A DNA stretch of 64,000 bases from Thinopyrum elongatum (taxonomy: Eukaryota; Streptophyta; Magnoliopsida; Poales; Poaceae), in contig CM022299.1 of the NCBI GenBank assembly GCA_011799875.1, positions 210,434,070-210,498,069 on the forward strand, in the 5' to 3' direction. A program made the position numbers and the translations under genes. Of this stretch, positions 19,679-31,752 are shown piece after piece (position 1 is the stretch's first letter; each line of letters begins with the position of its first letter). The notes below the pieces were generated by a model. It made no database searches. It was not told the origin of the DNA and saw only the letters and a list, made by a program, of their open reading frames with translations.

Positions 19679-22621
19679 GCAGGATGATTTACCCAAAGCT
19701 ACTGAGTGGGTCCTCGATAGTGGATGTACAAATCACATGACCGGTGACAAGAGCTTACTGATGAACACTCCTTTATCTCCATCACACTTGAAGCATACCA
19801 CCTATGCTGACAAAGGCAAAAGCAAGGACCACAGCCTGCCACTTGTCTACTTGCTAAAGCTTCAGAAGGCTGGCTATGGCATCGACGACTGGGTCATGCT
19901 GGCATGAGGAACTTACACACGCTCGTGAAGAAAAAGCACGTCATTGGCATCGAGGGTGTCAAATTCCTCAAAGATCATCTTTGTGGGGCTTGTGAGGCTG
20001 GAAAGATGACCAGAGCCAAGCACCCCTCGAAGACTATCATGACTACTTCTCGTCCTTTTGAATTGCTTCATATGGATCTCTTTGGCCCTACTCATTATGC
20101 CACACTAACAAATGCAGCATCTCTATATGGCTTTGTCATTGTTGATGACTATTCTCGTTACACATGGGTGCATGTCATTACTTACAAGACTGAAGTGCAG
20201 GAAGTCTTCAGACGATTTTCCTCAAGGGCTTCGACGAATTTTGGCGTGAAGATCAAGCATATACGTAGTGACAATGGGACTGAGTTCAAGAATACTGGTC
20301 TTGATGACTATCTCGATGAACTTGGTATTACTCATGAGCTATCTGCCCCATACACTCCTCAGCAGAATGGCGTTGTGGAGCGCAAGAACAGGACTCTTGT
20401 TGAGATGGCTCGCACCATGCTTGATGAATACAAGACACCTCATCACTTCTGGCCTGAGGCAATTGATACTGCATGCCACATCATCAACAGGGTATATCTT
20501 CACAAATTCTTCAAGAAGACCTCATATGAACTCCTCACTGACAAGAAACCCAATGTGAGTTATTTCAAAGTCTTCGGTGCTAAATGCTGGATTAGAGATC
20601 CACATCACAATTCTAAATTTGCACCGAAAGCACATGAAGGTTTTATGCTTGCTTACGGAAAGGACTCGCACACCTACAGGGTCTTCAATGCCTATCACAA
20701 CAAGGTTGTTGAAACTGTAGATGTGCGGTTCGATGAAACTAACGGCTCGCAAAGAGAGCACCTACCTCCTGTGCTAGATGAAAAGACGCCTGAGGAAACC
20801 ATCAAGTTCAAAGCTACTGAGGATGTCATTCCTACCGAAGAATCTGCTGAAGAAATCATTCCAGAACATGAAGAACAGCATGCTGGCGCATCTGAAGAAA
20901 ATGGCTCTGAAGAAAATGCTGAGCCAAATCAAAGTCGTCAACCTGCTCATCCCCACGTTGCAAATGAAGTACAGATTAAGAGAATCATCAACGACATCAA
21001 CGCACCAGGTCCTCTGACTCGCTCAAAAGCTTCACATTTATCTAACTTTTGTGGGCATTTTGCTTTCGTCTCTATCACAGAGCCCACCAAAGTTGATGAG
21101 GCATTTCTGGAGCCTGAATGGATTCAAGCAATGCAAGAGGAATTACATCAATTCAAGCTGAACAATGTGTGGGAGCTTATCAAGCGACCGGACCCATGCA
21201 AGCAAAATATCATCGGTACCAAATGGATCTACCGCAACAAGCAAGATGAAAATGGCCTAGTGGTGAGGAACAAGGCTCGTCTTGTAGCTCAAGGCTACAC
21301 ACAGGTTGAAGGAATTGATTTCGATGAGACTTTTGCACTTGTTGCTAGACTTGAGGCTATTCGCATATTGCTTGCTTATGCTAACCATCATAATATCATC
21401 TTATATCAAATGGATGTGAAAAGTGCATTCCTCAATGGTAAGCTTGAGGAAGAAGTATATGTTGCTCAACCCCCAGGTTTTGAAGATCCTAAACATCCTG
21501 ACAAAGTCTTCAGACTCAATAAGGCCCTCTATGGCCTCAAGCAGGCCCCTCGGGCGTGGTATGATACTCTGAAAAAATTCCTCATGAAGAAAGGCTTCAA
21601 ACCCGGTTCACTCGACCCAACTCTTTTCACCAAAACCTATGATGATGAATTATTCGTGTGCCAAATATATGTTGATGATATTATCTTTGGTTGTACTAAC
21701 CAACATTACAGTGACGAATTTGCTTACATGATGAGTGAGGAATATCAAATGTCCATGATGGGAGAATTGAAATTCTTCTTAGGTCTTCAAATTCGTCAAC
21801 AACATAATGGCATTTTCATTTCTCAAGAGAAATACCTCAAGGACGTTCTGAGAAAATTCGGTATGCAATAATGCAGAGGCGTCAAAATCCCTATGCCCAC
21901 AAATGGCCATCTATGCACTGATGAAAATGGAATAGACTTCGATCAAAAGGTATACCGCTCCATGATTGGTTCTTTATTGTACCTATGTGCATCTAGGCCG
22001 GATATTATGCTTAGTGTTTGCATGTGTGCCCGTTTTCAAGCTACACCGAAGGAATCACACCATAAGGCTGTGAAACATATTCTTCGATATCTAGCTCACA
22101 CTCCAACACTTGGATTATGGTATCCCAAGGGCACGGTTTTTGATCTCATTGGATATTCTGACTCTAACTATGCCGGTGATCGTGTGGACCGCAAGTCAAC
22201 TTCAGGCACATGCCATTTCCTCGGATGATCCTTAGTATGTTGGTCCTCGAAGAAGCAGAACTGCGTATCACTCTCTACTGCTGAAGCTGAGTATATTGCT
22301 GCTGGTTCTTGCTGTGCTCAATTGCTATGGATGAAGCAAACCCTCAAGGACTACGGCATCAATGTGAGGAATGTGCCACTCTACTGCGGCAACGAGAGTG
22401 CCATCAAAATTGCTCATAACCCAGTTCAGCACTCGAAGACAAAGCACATCGAGATTCGTCATCATTTTTTTCGAGATCATGTGTTGAAGGGTGACATCTC
22501 TATTGATCCCGTGAAGTCCGAAGAACAGCTAGCGGATATCTTCACAAAGCCCTTGGATGAGAAGAGATTTAGCAAGTTGCGGTGTGAGCTAAATATCTTA
22601 GAATCTTCGAATGTCCTTTGA
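19679..22621 (+). pseudogene. Sirevirus pol: protease, integrase, RT, RNase H (broken)
   Basis: Protease begins [14 protein letters not shown] (19707 on) in one frame. A 226-bp deletion near 19826, relative to copy 2, then removes most of the protease and shifts the frame. From 19904 the frame is open through integrase (CGACEAGKM zinc ligands, DLFGP, YSRYTWV, SDNGTEF, ERKNRTL) and reverse transcriptase ([28 protein letters not shown], catalytic YVDDIIFG). Stops at 21869-21871 and 22226-22228 cut RNase H ([30 protein letters not shown]). The end is at 22621. Domain order PR-INT-RT-RH is that of Copia. With three lesions this copy cannot make an active polyprotein. Confidence 0.92.
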
Positions 22622-23340
22622 AAAGGACACACATCCTAACACTTATGCAAATTGATGACTTAGATGTGCAACACACGAAGAAACATTTTTCTTCAATCAA
22701 TGAAGACTAACCCTCTAAGTGTGAAGAAATTAATGAAGAATTTGATTCTCAGAGCCCTACGACAATTGTACGCGGTGTCTGAAATCATCATTCTTACACG
22801 GTGGGTCACGCCACCACAAAAAGTTGAAAATCTTCAAACTTTGAGTTTTTCATCATTGTGCAAATTCTTCAAATTTTCAAATTCTTCAACTTTGCAAAAT
22901 CTTCACTCTTTCCGTCTATGTTCTTCATTGACTATATATATATATTTGAGTTTTCTGTCCTCTACAGCATTCACTTATTGCTAATTCTTCAAGTTGTGTT
23001 TCTTCTAAGTGAATGTGATCGGACCCGTTCCCCCTCAATGCTAAACTCAATCCAGTCCGTTCACAAATTCTTCATGTGCGTTCTATTTGAAACCCGTTCA
23101 AAGTCTTCACTGTGTCCTTGACAGCTGAAGAATTTGCGAACGAAACTTTAAAATATTCTTATCTGAATTTTCGGCTTTTGCCGTTCAAACCGTTCCTTAT
23201 CCCTTGATAAGATTTATCTATTCACCCTCGATCTAACACGATCTCCACTTCACAGTTCGTGGGTGACACATGTCGCTAGGATGAGAAGGGTCAGGGGCAC
23301 GTTTGTCCATTTTCTTCGGACGAGCGGTTTTCACCTCTGC
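22622..23340 (+). other. Noncoding spacer upstream of the extra Sirevirus gene
   Basis: AT-rich, with dense TTCTTCAA words and a TATATATATA run near 22935. It contains no open frame with recognisable content. It acts as the upstream region of the internal TATA box at 23341. The same spacer is present in copy 2 (about 40950-41660). Confidence 0.6.
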
Positions 23341-23348
23341 TATAAATA
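23341..23348 (+). promoter_or_regulatory. Internal TATA box of the extra Sirevirus gene
   Basis: GCTATAAATACCCC sits ~600 bp upstream of the extra gene's ATG and is followed by a C-rich leader. Copy 2 keeps GCTATAAATACCCC at 40942-40949. Conservation in two diverged copies supports function in the ancestor. Confidence 0.6.
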
Positions 23349-23617
23349 CCCCTCACCCTCCTCAGAGCTCATTTACCCCGCTCGATCTTACTCCCTCGCT
23401 CGAGCTCTCAGACCTAGCGCCGCCGCTACACTCCATCGTCGCCGGTGAGGAAGAGCTTCACTGCCTCGACCTCGTCGCCGTCGTACTCACGCCGGCCGCG
23501 GAAATCCTCACTCCGCCGCCGCCGTAGCTGTTTTCCATCGCCAAGTTAGGGAGTGGAAGATCTGAACGGACGAACATCTCCACTGCCACTCTCAGTTCGT
23601 CGTGTTCTTCGTCAAGG

Positions 23618-23940
23618 GTAAATAAAATTTATTTTTACTGCCCTTGTTGATTCTGATGATTTCCACAAAATCTTCAAAAGGTGTTTATTCTTCAACTTTC
23701 ATGTTCTTAAACACCAACTTGCTTCTGTCCTTGACCAGTTTCTCTCAGCAACGTTTTTCTTCAAGATTCCTCAATTGTGTGGATTTTCAATCTACATAAC
23801 TCTGGAACCTAAGTCAAAAATGCTTAGTGAAATTCCTCAAGACACCCCTGGTCATCTTCCTCAAACTTGATACTTTTGAAAATCTTCTGAGAACGCATAT
23901 GACCTCTCCAAAACTCTTCGCACCTATATTCTGTTCACAG
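23618..23940 (+). other. Predicted 5' leader intron of the extra Sirevirus gene
   Basis: The donor is AAGG|GTAAATAAAA at 23618. The acceptor TTCTGTTCACAG| ends at 23940, seven bases before the ATG at 23947. Length is 323 bp. Copy 2 keeps a GT donor (40674-40673) and AG acceptor (40351-40350), giving 325 bp. The upstream exon, roughly 23370-23617, is GC-rich with CCGCCGCCG runs, unlike the rest of the element. Confidence 0.6.
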
Positions 23941-23946
23941 GTACAC

Positions 23947-26900
23947 ATGTCCGCTGCTGAATCTCTAGGTTCTCATCAACTTAACTCATTTGCAGCGTTC
24001 CTTGAAGAAAAATTGCACACCTCATCAGAAAATTCGATTGTTCAAAACCCTCAAGTGAAGAAAATGGCTGATGGTAAAAGACCTCAGAAGGGAAGAAAGA
24101 GGCCAGAAACAAATACTGCTTTTGAGATCCCTGATGACATCTATGATGAATATTGTACTCCTGATGAAGCAACTCACGGCAAGGAGAACAAAAATCAGCG
24201 CAAAGTGCGCATTCAGAAGATTGAGAGGAGATGGGCAAGAGAATGGAGGGAATATCGCTATGTCACTCCCAAGTACATGAAGAAATTTGCTGTTAACCCT
24301 CCATGTCCAAGACCTCCATTGGCTCCTAGCCAAGAAGCTGATCCCACTAGCATCAGAAGAGGTGAGGAATTTCCTCAGGAGTGGGCTAAGCGTCAAGCCA
24401 AGCTGGCCAAAGTGGCTAAAGAGGCAGTAAAGAAATTCAATGAAGATTCTGTTGCTGCCGCCGCTGAGGCCTCTGCTATCAAGCCTAAGAAGGCTATGCT
24501 GAAGAAATCAGCTGTTAAGACAAGTTCCTCAGCTGCAATGCCCTCACGGCCTGTTCCTCAAGCAAATTCCTCAAAAGCAGCTCCAACTCCCTCGGTTGCA
24601 AAATCCTCAGCTGCTCCTGCAAAGTCCTCAGCACCTGTGCATCTTGCCACATGCCAAAGGACTACTGGAATCTCAATTGCTTCAGGAATCTCTGCAAGTT
24701 CTTCAGCTCCACCTCAGTCTTCAACAACTCCGACCTTGATGAAGAAAAAGGCCACTGCTGGATGAGGCACAAGGCCAAGTCCTCACAAGAAGCAAGTCGC
24801 CTTTCAGGTTCCGTCAAGCAAAGACGAAGCTGATGATGAAGAATTAGCTGAGCTCATCAGAGATCGATAACAAAGGGCCGCTAGAGCCAAAGGCAGTGCT
24901 GTGCCCCTCATGCTGGATCCAAGGAAGATCCTTGATTTTATTGATCTATGGCACAAGAACCCTAACACACCTTTGCCTGAATTAAACCTCACTCCTGGTC
25001 AAAGTCACATGTTGACGGCCTTCATAAATGAAGAAAAATGGAAATTTGAAAAGGCCAGGCAGGTGAAGAAGGCTCAGTACAAGAAGGAGCGTTTTCTGAA
25101 GAATAATGTTGTGAAAATGTCTCCTGAAGAACTTGTGTCTATGCAGGCTGAGATCAAAGCACTGAGTGATGAATTTCATGCATTCCATGAAGATTGGCTA
25201 GGTGCCAAAGTCAGATTCGTCAGAATGGCAAAAGGATTTACTCCAAGTGTTGCAGCTTCATCGCAACCCAAATTTCCTCAGACTGGAACATCTGTTCAGT
25301 CTGCTGAAGAAAATGAAAGCGCCAGAGCTGATGAAGAAATTCCAGTCTCTGAAGAAAATGCCAGGGCAACCTCCAATATTGCGCCTGAAGAGCAATCCAG
25401 GCCAGTTGAAGCTTCTACTACTGTGCCTGAGGAATCTGAACAAGCCAGGGCAACTGCATCTGTTGTGCCTGAAGAAATTCAACCAATTTCCTCTGCTCCT
25501 CCTGCACCAATGACAACCATCAACCTTCCTTCTGCATCAGAAGCGAAGAAAACCAAGGCTGCAGAGCGAGCAGCTGTGAAGAAAAGGAAAGCATCTGCAT
25601 CTTCAGAGTCTTCAGCTCCCAAGAAATTGAAGACTTTGACGAGTTCATCTGAAAACCCAATTGATGCTATTCCAATATCAAGCATGCCATCAAAGGAGAT
25701 CATTCCCTTTGGTGAGGAATATGAAATTCCAAGTAAATCTGATGAAGAAGATCCTTCTGCTGCTTTGACAGAGCAGATGGATGAAGAAATTGAAGTGGAT
25801 ACTTTCTCTTCAACCCCACTGGTATCATCGCCCATGCCTCAGTTCACAGCTGAAGAGGAAGGCGTCGAAGGGACTGAAGAAGATGAGGATGTGGATATTG
25901 GGTCTACAACACCTATTCTGAATGATGACTTTTGGGAAAGTCATCACCCCAATTCACCTCTGACAACCCCTCTACATCATGTTCCTCAGTCTCCTGTGCA
26001 AACTGAAGAAATTCATACGGGCTCTGATGAACGTCAAGCTTCAATTCACTCTATACCTGAAGAAGTTTCAGCCACTAGCGCTGATGTACATATGTCTGAA
26101 GAAATGAAGGCCAAGGCTGCTGCTGAAATTCCTCAGCCAGTGGCTCCAGTGGCTATACCTCAAGAGGCTGTGAAGACTTCAACTATAAATCTTCAGCCCA
26201 AGCCACAGAACCCTCACTCCAAGAAGCAGAAGTTTAATGCTGAGGATTTCTTCAATGAGCACATATTCTTCACTGACTACAATCCCTATGACTCTGCTCG
26301 TCTTCGTCGCAAGCGTTTCTGGACTGCAAGCCAGATGAACTTCTACTCCTCATTGTTGGTTGATAAGGATAAGATCTTTGAACATGAGCAAATTCCTCAT
26401 GTAGATATGGAATCGCTACCCTGCTTCACCCCAGTCCTCAGTGTTCTTCATGACGCTGGGTTACTCAATTTCTGCACCGACATCTGCGATTGGAATGAAG
26501 AACTCATTCTTCAATTCTTCGCCACGTTGCACATCACTGGAAATGTTGATGATGTCAATTCATGGGTATTGGACTGGATGACCGATAATACTCATTTCAA
26601 AGCACCGGCCTCTGAATTGCTTCATGCCGTCCCAGTCAGTCCCCCACTGAAGGTGCTAGGCTTCTCTATGTTGAACCTGAACTGTCTGATCATCTGATGC
26701 AAGTGCTGATGAAGCCTTTGAAACCAGGCCAAGCTCCAAGGACCAAATTCCTCGTCAAGGAATTGCTCTATGTGCCAAGGACAGTCTATCGCATATTGCC
26801 CAAAACCCTCAGTCCAATAAAAGGCCACAACTCTGATGATGAAGAAGTTGTTGGCATTATGAAGAATCTGCTATTCAATATCATTCACGGTATTCCTATC

Positions 26901-27650
26901 AACTACCATGATTTCTTCATGAGGACTTTGGCCAATGCTGCACTGTCACCTTTTGAGTTGAAGCCTTATGCTCCCTGGATCATGAGATTCATCAGATCAA
27001 GGTCTTCAATTCATTATAAGGCTGACTTTCAAAATCATCTCAGCTATTTGCCCCCTATTGAAGTCCTCAAACGGACTATTTCCTCAGCTGACGAGAAGGG
27101 CAAGGCTGCTGTTATTGATGAAGGTACTCGTCCATTGGATGGACAGTTTTGCAAAGCTACTTCCTATTCCACCAATGATGACTCTGCAACTCAAGATTCT
27201 GCCGCCAAAGCTTCAGAACATCATCCTCAAGCCACAGCTCCGCGTGTGATGACTGATCATGAACTTCTCCTTAGTCTTCATCAGAAAGTTGATCGAAATC
27301 ACAAGTGGGTCAAGCGTCAGTTTGGTGCAATTCTTCAGAACATGACAGTCACTCAAAATACTGTGAAGAAGAATCACTACTACTTGCATGAAGTCTTTGA
27401 CCGCACTTGGGCGATTCTGTCTAATCTTCATAGTGCTGAAGAACTCAAGGAGATGGGCTTCCAACAGGACTTTGACTGGTCCCAGCCACCTTCAAAGAAA
27501 TTCAAGAAAGTCAAAGTTCCTCAGCTTGTTGCCAGTTCATATTCTTCATCGCGCGAGACGGATGAAGCTGAAGACTTGAACGACACTGCGGCAGGCCCTA
27601 CCTCAACAGACGACCCCAACAATGCTGGCGCTCCTCCATCGACATCATGA
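23947..27650 (+). pseudogene. Extra 3' gene of Sirevirus copy 1 (broken)
   Basis: One frame runs from ATG 23947 with stops TGA 24763-24765 and TAA 24868-24870, then a one- or two-base indel near 26650 moves it to the frame that ends at 27650. Intact length would be about 1230 residues. Visible parts: a basic domain (RRWAREWREY, VTPKYMKKFAVNPPCPRPPL); a Ser/Ala/Pro-rich linker; a helical Lys/Glu segment after LDFIDLWHKNPNTPL; a long acidic Ser/Glu region; and a folded-looking C-terminal domain (RRKRFWTASQMNFYSSL, CDWNEELILQFFATLH, VNSWVLDWMT, GIPINYHDFFMRTLANA). The last resembles the 'putative plant transposon protein' family. I see no signal peptide or membrane segment, so an envelope role is not supported. 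The corresponding gene in copy 2 is also broken, at other sites. Confidence 0.75.
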
Positions 27651-28175
27651 TGATATTCTTCAGGGGCGTTAGTCCTCATTTTTCGTCCCTTTTGGTCATT
27701 CGATGACAAAGGGGGAGAAATTTGAGTTTAGTCTTCAAGCGGGTCTTATATATGGGCTATATTTCTGTTAAGTTTCAACTCTTGCTCTTCTGAGGTGTTT
27801 GCTCTGATGAGTTGTAAACTTAAGTCCTATGGTGGTCTGATACTTTTGAACTGCTTTCTGCATGCTTATTTCCTCAAGTACCTTAATGCACGCATGCTGA
27901 ATTCCGTCAGACACCATATTTCATCATGCATTTCAAATTCTTCATATCATACAAATGCGTGTATGAATTTCAAGATATAGGAGGAGATCTCCATGATATT
28001 ACTCAACAATGTGCATTTGCTATTTCAAAACAAATTCTTCAAATATGCACATCTTCAGGGGGAGTTCCTCTATATCTTGCAATCAAATTCCTCAATATTA
28101 GTATTTACACTTCATATGTTTATCCCCGTTGAAAACTTAACCTATATTGTCATCAATCACCAAAAAGGGGGAGAT
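27651..28175 (+). promoter_or_regulatory. 3' untranslated region with repeated polypurine tracts
   Basis: The final tract AAAAAGGGGGAGAT lies directly before the 3' LTR (28163-28175). Additional tracts ACAAAGGGGGAGAAA (about 27706-27720) and CAGGGGGAG (about 28057-28065) occur upstream. Several polypurine tracts ahead of the 3' LTR are a known Sirevirus trait; the last one primes plus-strand synthesis. Confidence 0.75.
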
Positions 28176-29709
28176 TGTAAGTGCATCTAGTGCCCCTTAG
28201 TGATTTTGGTGTATTGAAGACTTATAGGTTAAGGGTCTAATGCGTTTGTGAGTGTACACAGGTCTATAAGTCTATGAGGAGTTTGCTATGAATGTCGACC
28301 CCTAAAAATGAATGTCTTCAACTGAAGACTTTGGTTTTCTTGAAGACTTTGAAAGTGAAGAAATTGGTGTGACCCTGAAGACTTGATGTTCATGCGAGGA
28401 CTATGAAGCGTGAAGACTTTTGTTTTCGTAGTTTCATTTTCTTCTTCTTGAGTCATTGGAAACACCGTACTGTTAAAGGGGGTCGAGGTAAAACTAAGGA
28501 AAAATTTCCAAGTGATGCTCAACTCAAAATCCTACACCTACCCAATCCTTTCGAGTGAAGCCATTGGAAATCTCATACAGTTTAGTCAAGTTCTTGAGTG
28601 ACAGAGATGAAGTTCTTCTGTTCTCTGAGGAATTTGTTCGGACTGAGGAGTTAGAAATTCGCCAGTGCGGATTGCCTACAAGTGAGGATTATGATAGCCC
28701 TGAGGAATTTGATACTCAAATTTCCGACCGTTGCTGTGCTACGTGCCAGCTGTCCCAAAATATCTACCCACCTAACGGTCATATCATTGAAGGGCATTTA
28801 TGTCTTATCATGTCGGGCTGCTCCCTAGGCTATAAATAGCTGCCCCCTTCAACCACTAGCTGGTTGGCTGCTCCAAGAAATAGATTGACACTTGTCATTT
28901 AGAGCATCCCATCCTCCGAGGACTTTGAGCGAAAATCATCAAGTGAGGAAAAACCAAAAAAAAAACCCAAACACCTACAAACCCAAAGTGATTGAGAATC
29001 ACTGAAGAGATTGTTCTTGTGTGGAACCGACGCTTGTTACCTTTGAGGACTGTGCATCCTCCAGACGGTTAGGCGTCATGGTCTAGAGCATCCAAGAGGA
29101 AATTGTGGATTGCCGAGTGACCGAGTATGTGAAGGTTTGGAAGTCACCTGAAGACTTACCACGAGTGGTTGGGCGAGGTCTGTGTGACCTTAGCTCAAGG
29201 AGAATACGGTGAGGACTAGGTGTCCTGGACTGTGTGTTCAGGACTGGGTGTCCGGGACTGTGTGTCCTCAGGTTTAAATTCCTAGCCGCTTCAACCAGAC
29301 GTACAACTGTCACAGCAGTTGGAACTGGTCTACCAAATCAGTGTCTTCACCGAGCTACTGGTTCTATTTCCTCAACCCTTTCATTTCCTCGCATACTTGC
29401 TATGTAATTGAATCATTACTGTTTGAAGACTTTGTCTGAAGACTTTCTCAATTTCCTCAGTTCAATTTCTTCAGTCAGTTTGTCTTCAGCCTGCTTATCC
29501 TGTGTTTACGCTACTCGTACTCTGTGCTTGTTTTCCTTTCATCATGATGACTGTGCTACTGCTCTGTTATGCTTGCATCTGAGTACTCATTCCGCTGCTA
29601 AGTAGTTCGTCACTTAGGAATTTTCTCACCTTGTAATTCCTCAGTGACGAATTTGTAAAAATCGCCTATTCACCCCCCCCCCCCCTCTAGTCGATATAAC
29701 GCACTTTCA
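28176..29709 (+). repeat. 3' LTR of Sirevirus copy 1
   Basis: 1534 bp, TG..CA, collinear with the 5' LTR. It keeps a segment near 28573 that the 5' LTR lost, has a longer C-run near 29682, and differs around 29240-29270. TATA box at 28831-28838. Confidence 0.95.
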
Positions 29710-29893
29710 CCATGCATGTGCAAACCTCGATTGTAAACCTCAGTGCTTCCCATTGTTTCCCTGCAACACATATAAGGTAGTTATTGATCAGGTTAAGTGA
29801 GGGTTGGCATACTATCAGTAAAATATGTTGATGAAGAATAAACACATTGCAGATTTAGCAGATTAATTCAAGCCACATGGAAAAGCCATTTAT
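29710..29893. other. CACTA-like host sequence resuming after Sirevirus copy 1
   Basis: This is the continuation of the sequence interrupted at 15318. It is AT-rich and no gene is seen. Confidence 0.4.
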
Positions 29894-30640
29894 CCAAACC
29901 AAGCATGATTAAGAACCAGGAAATATAGCAATTGTATATGTTTCTCATGTATTTAGTATAGCCAACTTTGATTTATTCCTCACATGCATAATAATACAAA
30001 ATTGTTGCCACAACAATTGAACATCGCATTGCAGGATTGAACCAAACAGTTAACTAAACACCACAACAAATGAACCAAACATTAACTGAGCACCACATTG
30101 CACAATATAACATACTCCTAATAGAAGATCAGACAGTTAACCAAATCAAGCATGCTTAATGACTTGGAAATATAGCAATTGTATTTTCTTCTCATGTATT
30201 TAGTACAGCCAAATTCGATTTATTTGTCACATGGAAGACAATACAAAAATGCACCCACAACAATTGAACATCGCATTGTAGAATCGAACCAAACAGTTAA
30301 CTAAACACCAAAACAAATGAACCAAACAATAACTGAGCACCATGTTGCACAATATATAACATACGAGAAGATCAGACAGTTAACCAAACCAAGCTTGCTT
30401 GAGAACTTGGAAATATATGAATTGTATTTGTTTCTCATGTATTTTGTACAGCCAAATTTTATTTATTTCTCACATGCAAGACAATACAAAATTGCGCCCA
30501 CAAGAATTGAACATCACATTGCAGAATTAAACCAAGCAGTCAACTGAACAGGACAACAAATTAACCAAACAGTTAATAAGTGAGCACCACATTGCACAAC
30601 ATAGAGAACATATATACTAGAGGATCAGATTGCATGGTAA
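29894..30640. repeat. ~245-bp tandem repeat, three units
   Basis: Units start near 29894, 30141 and 30384 with CCAAACCAAGC or CCAAATCAAGC. They share CTCATGTATTTAGTA, ACAATTGAACATCGCATTG and GAGCACCACATTGCAC words. Periods are 247 and 243 bp. It is AT-rich, non-coding and inside the interrupted CACTA-like element. Confidence 0.85.
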
Positions 30641-31752
30641 AAGTACATAGGACAATTCACTAGAATTTGTTAAGGAAAGGCAAGAGCAGCACATGTAATA
30701 GGTAAACTGAACATGCTTAACCGGTGTACCTAGCTAGCTGAACACAGGTCCTTATAGTGAGCTAATAAGACAAGCTACTCAACGTCGGAGATATCGATGA
30801 TGATTGGCTCCTTGGACTTGGAAGAGGGCGAGGCCTCCACATCGTGGGTGCCCTCTTGTAGTGGTGAGTTGCCTGAGCCGATCCGGGCACCAACCTACTG
30901 GCTCTCGAGTTGAGGTAAGCACGGGCACACTGAAAAAAAACACCTCATAGTCTGTTTAAAGTAGCCAACCGCATGGAGGCGTCGACGCGCGACGTCAAAG
31001 GTGGCCTCTATGGTGAGGTGCTCCTCCAAGATCTGGGGGTCGGCACAAATGCAGCCATCGCGGCCTCATCCGCGCGTGCGGCTACGATTTGCTTCTCTGC
31101 TACAAATGCTCCTTGAGCTCCTGGCTATACTGCATGAACCATGGCTTAGGGTGGCATTTATTTGGAGGATGGGTCGGTGATTTGGGTGGAAGGTGTCACG
31201 TCGGCGGTCGGGGCACGTGGGATGTAGAAGGAGGAGGAGGATGGGGGTCGGGTGTGGATTACCTGCCTAGATCGACGAGGCCGAGCAGCAGGAAGGAGGA
31301 TCGCCGGCGAGGAGGCGGCGCTGCAAGCAAGCAGTGAAGGTTTGAACTTGGAAAGAAGGGTGGAAACAGGGGAAATGTGGCTTTTGGTAAGGGTGAGGGG
31401 GGCGGGGAGGTAGATATTTCCATGGAAGTCAAAAATTTTGGCTCGGTGCAGCGAAAAAACTGGCGCGCAAAGTGTGATCAGACATGGTCCCTTATTCAGC
31501 ACTATGTACGATATGTGAACATCACAAACGATTCACATAGCTTACCCCATGTGTGATGATTTTGAACGTGCAAAATTTGGTCCGAATTTTCCTGGTTACA
31601 GTGGTCATCCACGTCATTGCATAATTTGGGTACACAAAAGCGCCTACATCACACCCACACTTCTTAATCGAGCATGTTCAGCAATTAAACAGAGCTAGCT
31701 AACCAAAACATTACTCTAACAAATTAAAGACCAGAGCTCTAAACAAAGAGTA
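30641..31752. other. GC-richer CACTA-like sequence without a supported gene
   Basis: Between 30780 and 31340 the composition becomes coding-like (GGCGG, CGTCG), and a minus-strand reading shows Glu/Ala-rich stretches, but frames are broken and no domain is recognised. At 31505-31560 words such as CATCACAAACG and CATGTGTGATGA resemble the subterminal motifs at 14140-14350, which supports the CACTA assignment. Confidence 0.4.

Larger units (their letters stand above)
15319..29709 (+). mobile_element. Copia/Sirevirus LTR retrotransposon, copy 1 (14.4 kb)
   Basis: LTRs at 15319-16820 and 28176-29709 are nearly identical and start TGTAAGTGCATCTAG, ending CGCACTTTCA. A tRNA-Met primer-binding site follows the first and a polypurine tract precedes the second. 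Order is gag, protease, integrase, RT, RNase H, then a long extra gene, which is the Sirevirus plan. The TSD is imperfect (CCAAG at 15314-15318, CCATG at 29710-29714). Coding regions carry stops, one 226-bp deletion and one frameshift, so the copy is not autonomous. The extra gene and a ~5.5-kb region between pol and the 3' LTR explain the large size. Confidence 0.95.

Noticed and set aside
23947..27650. Extra Sirevirus gene as a viral-type envelope
   Set aside because: No signal peptide or hydrophobic membrane span is visible; charged and Ser/Glu-rich regions dominate.
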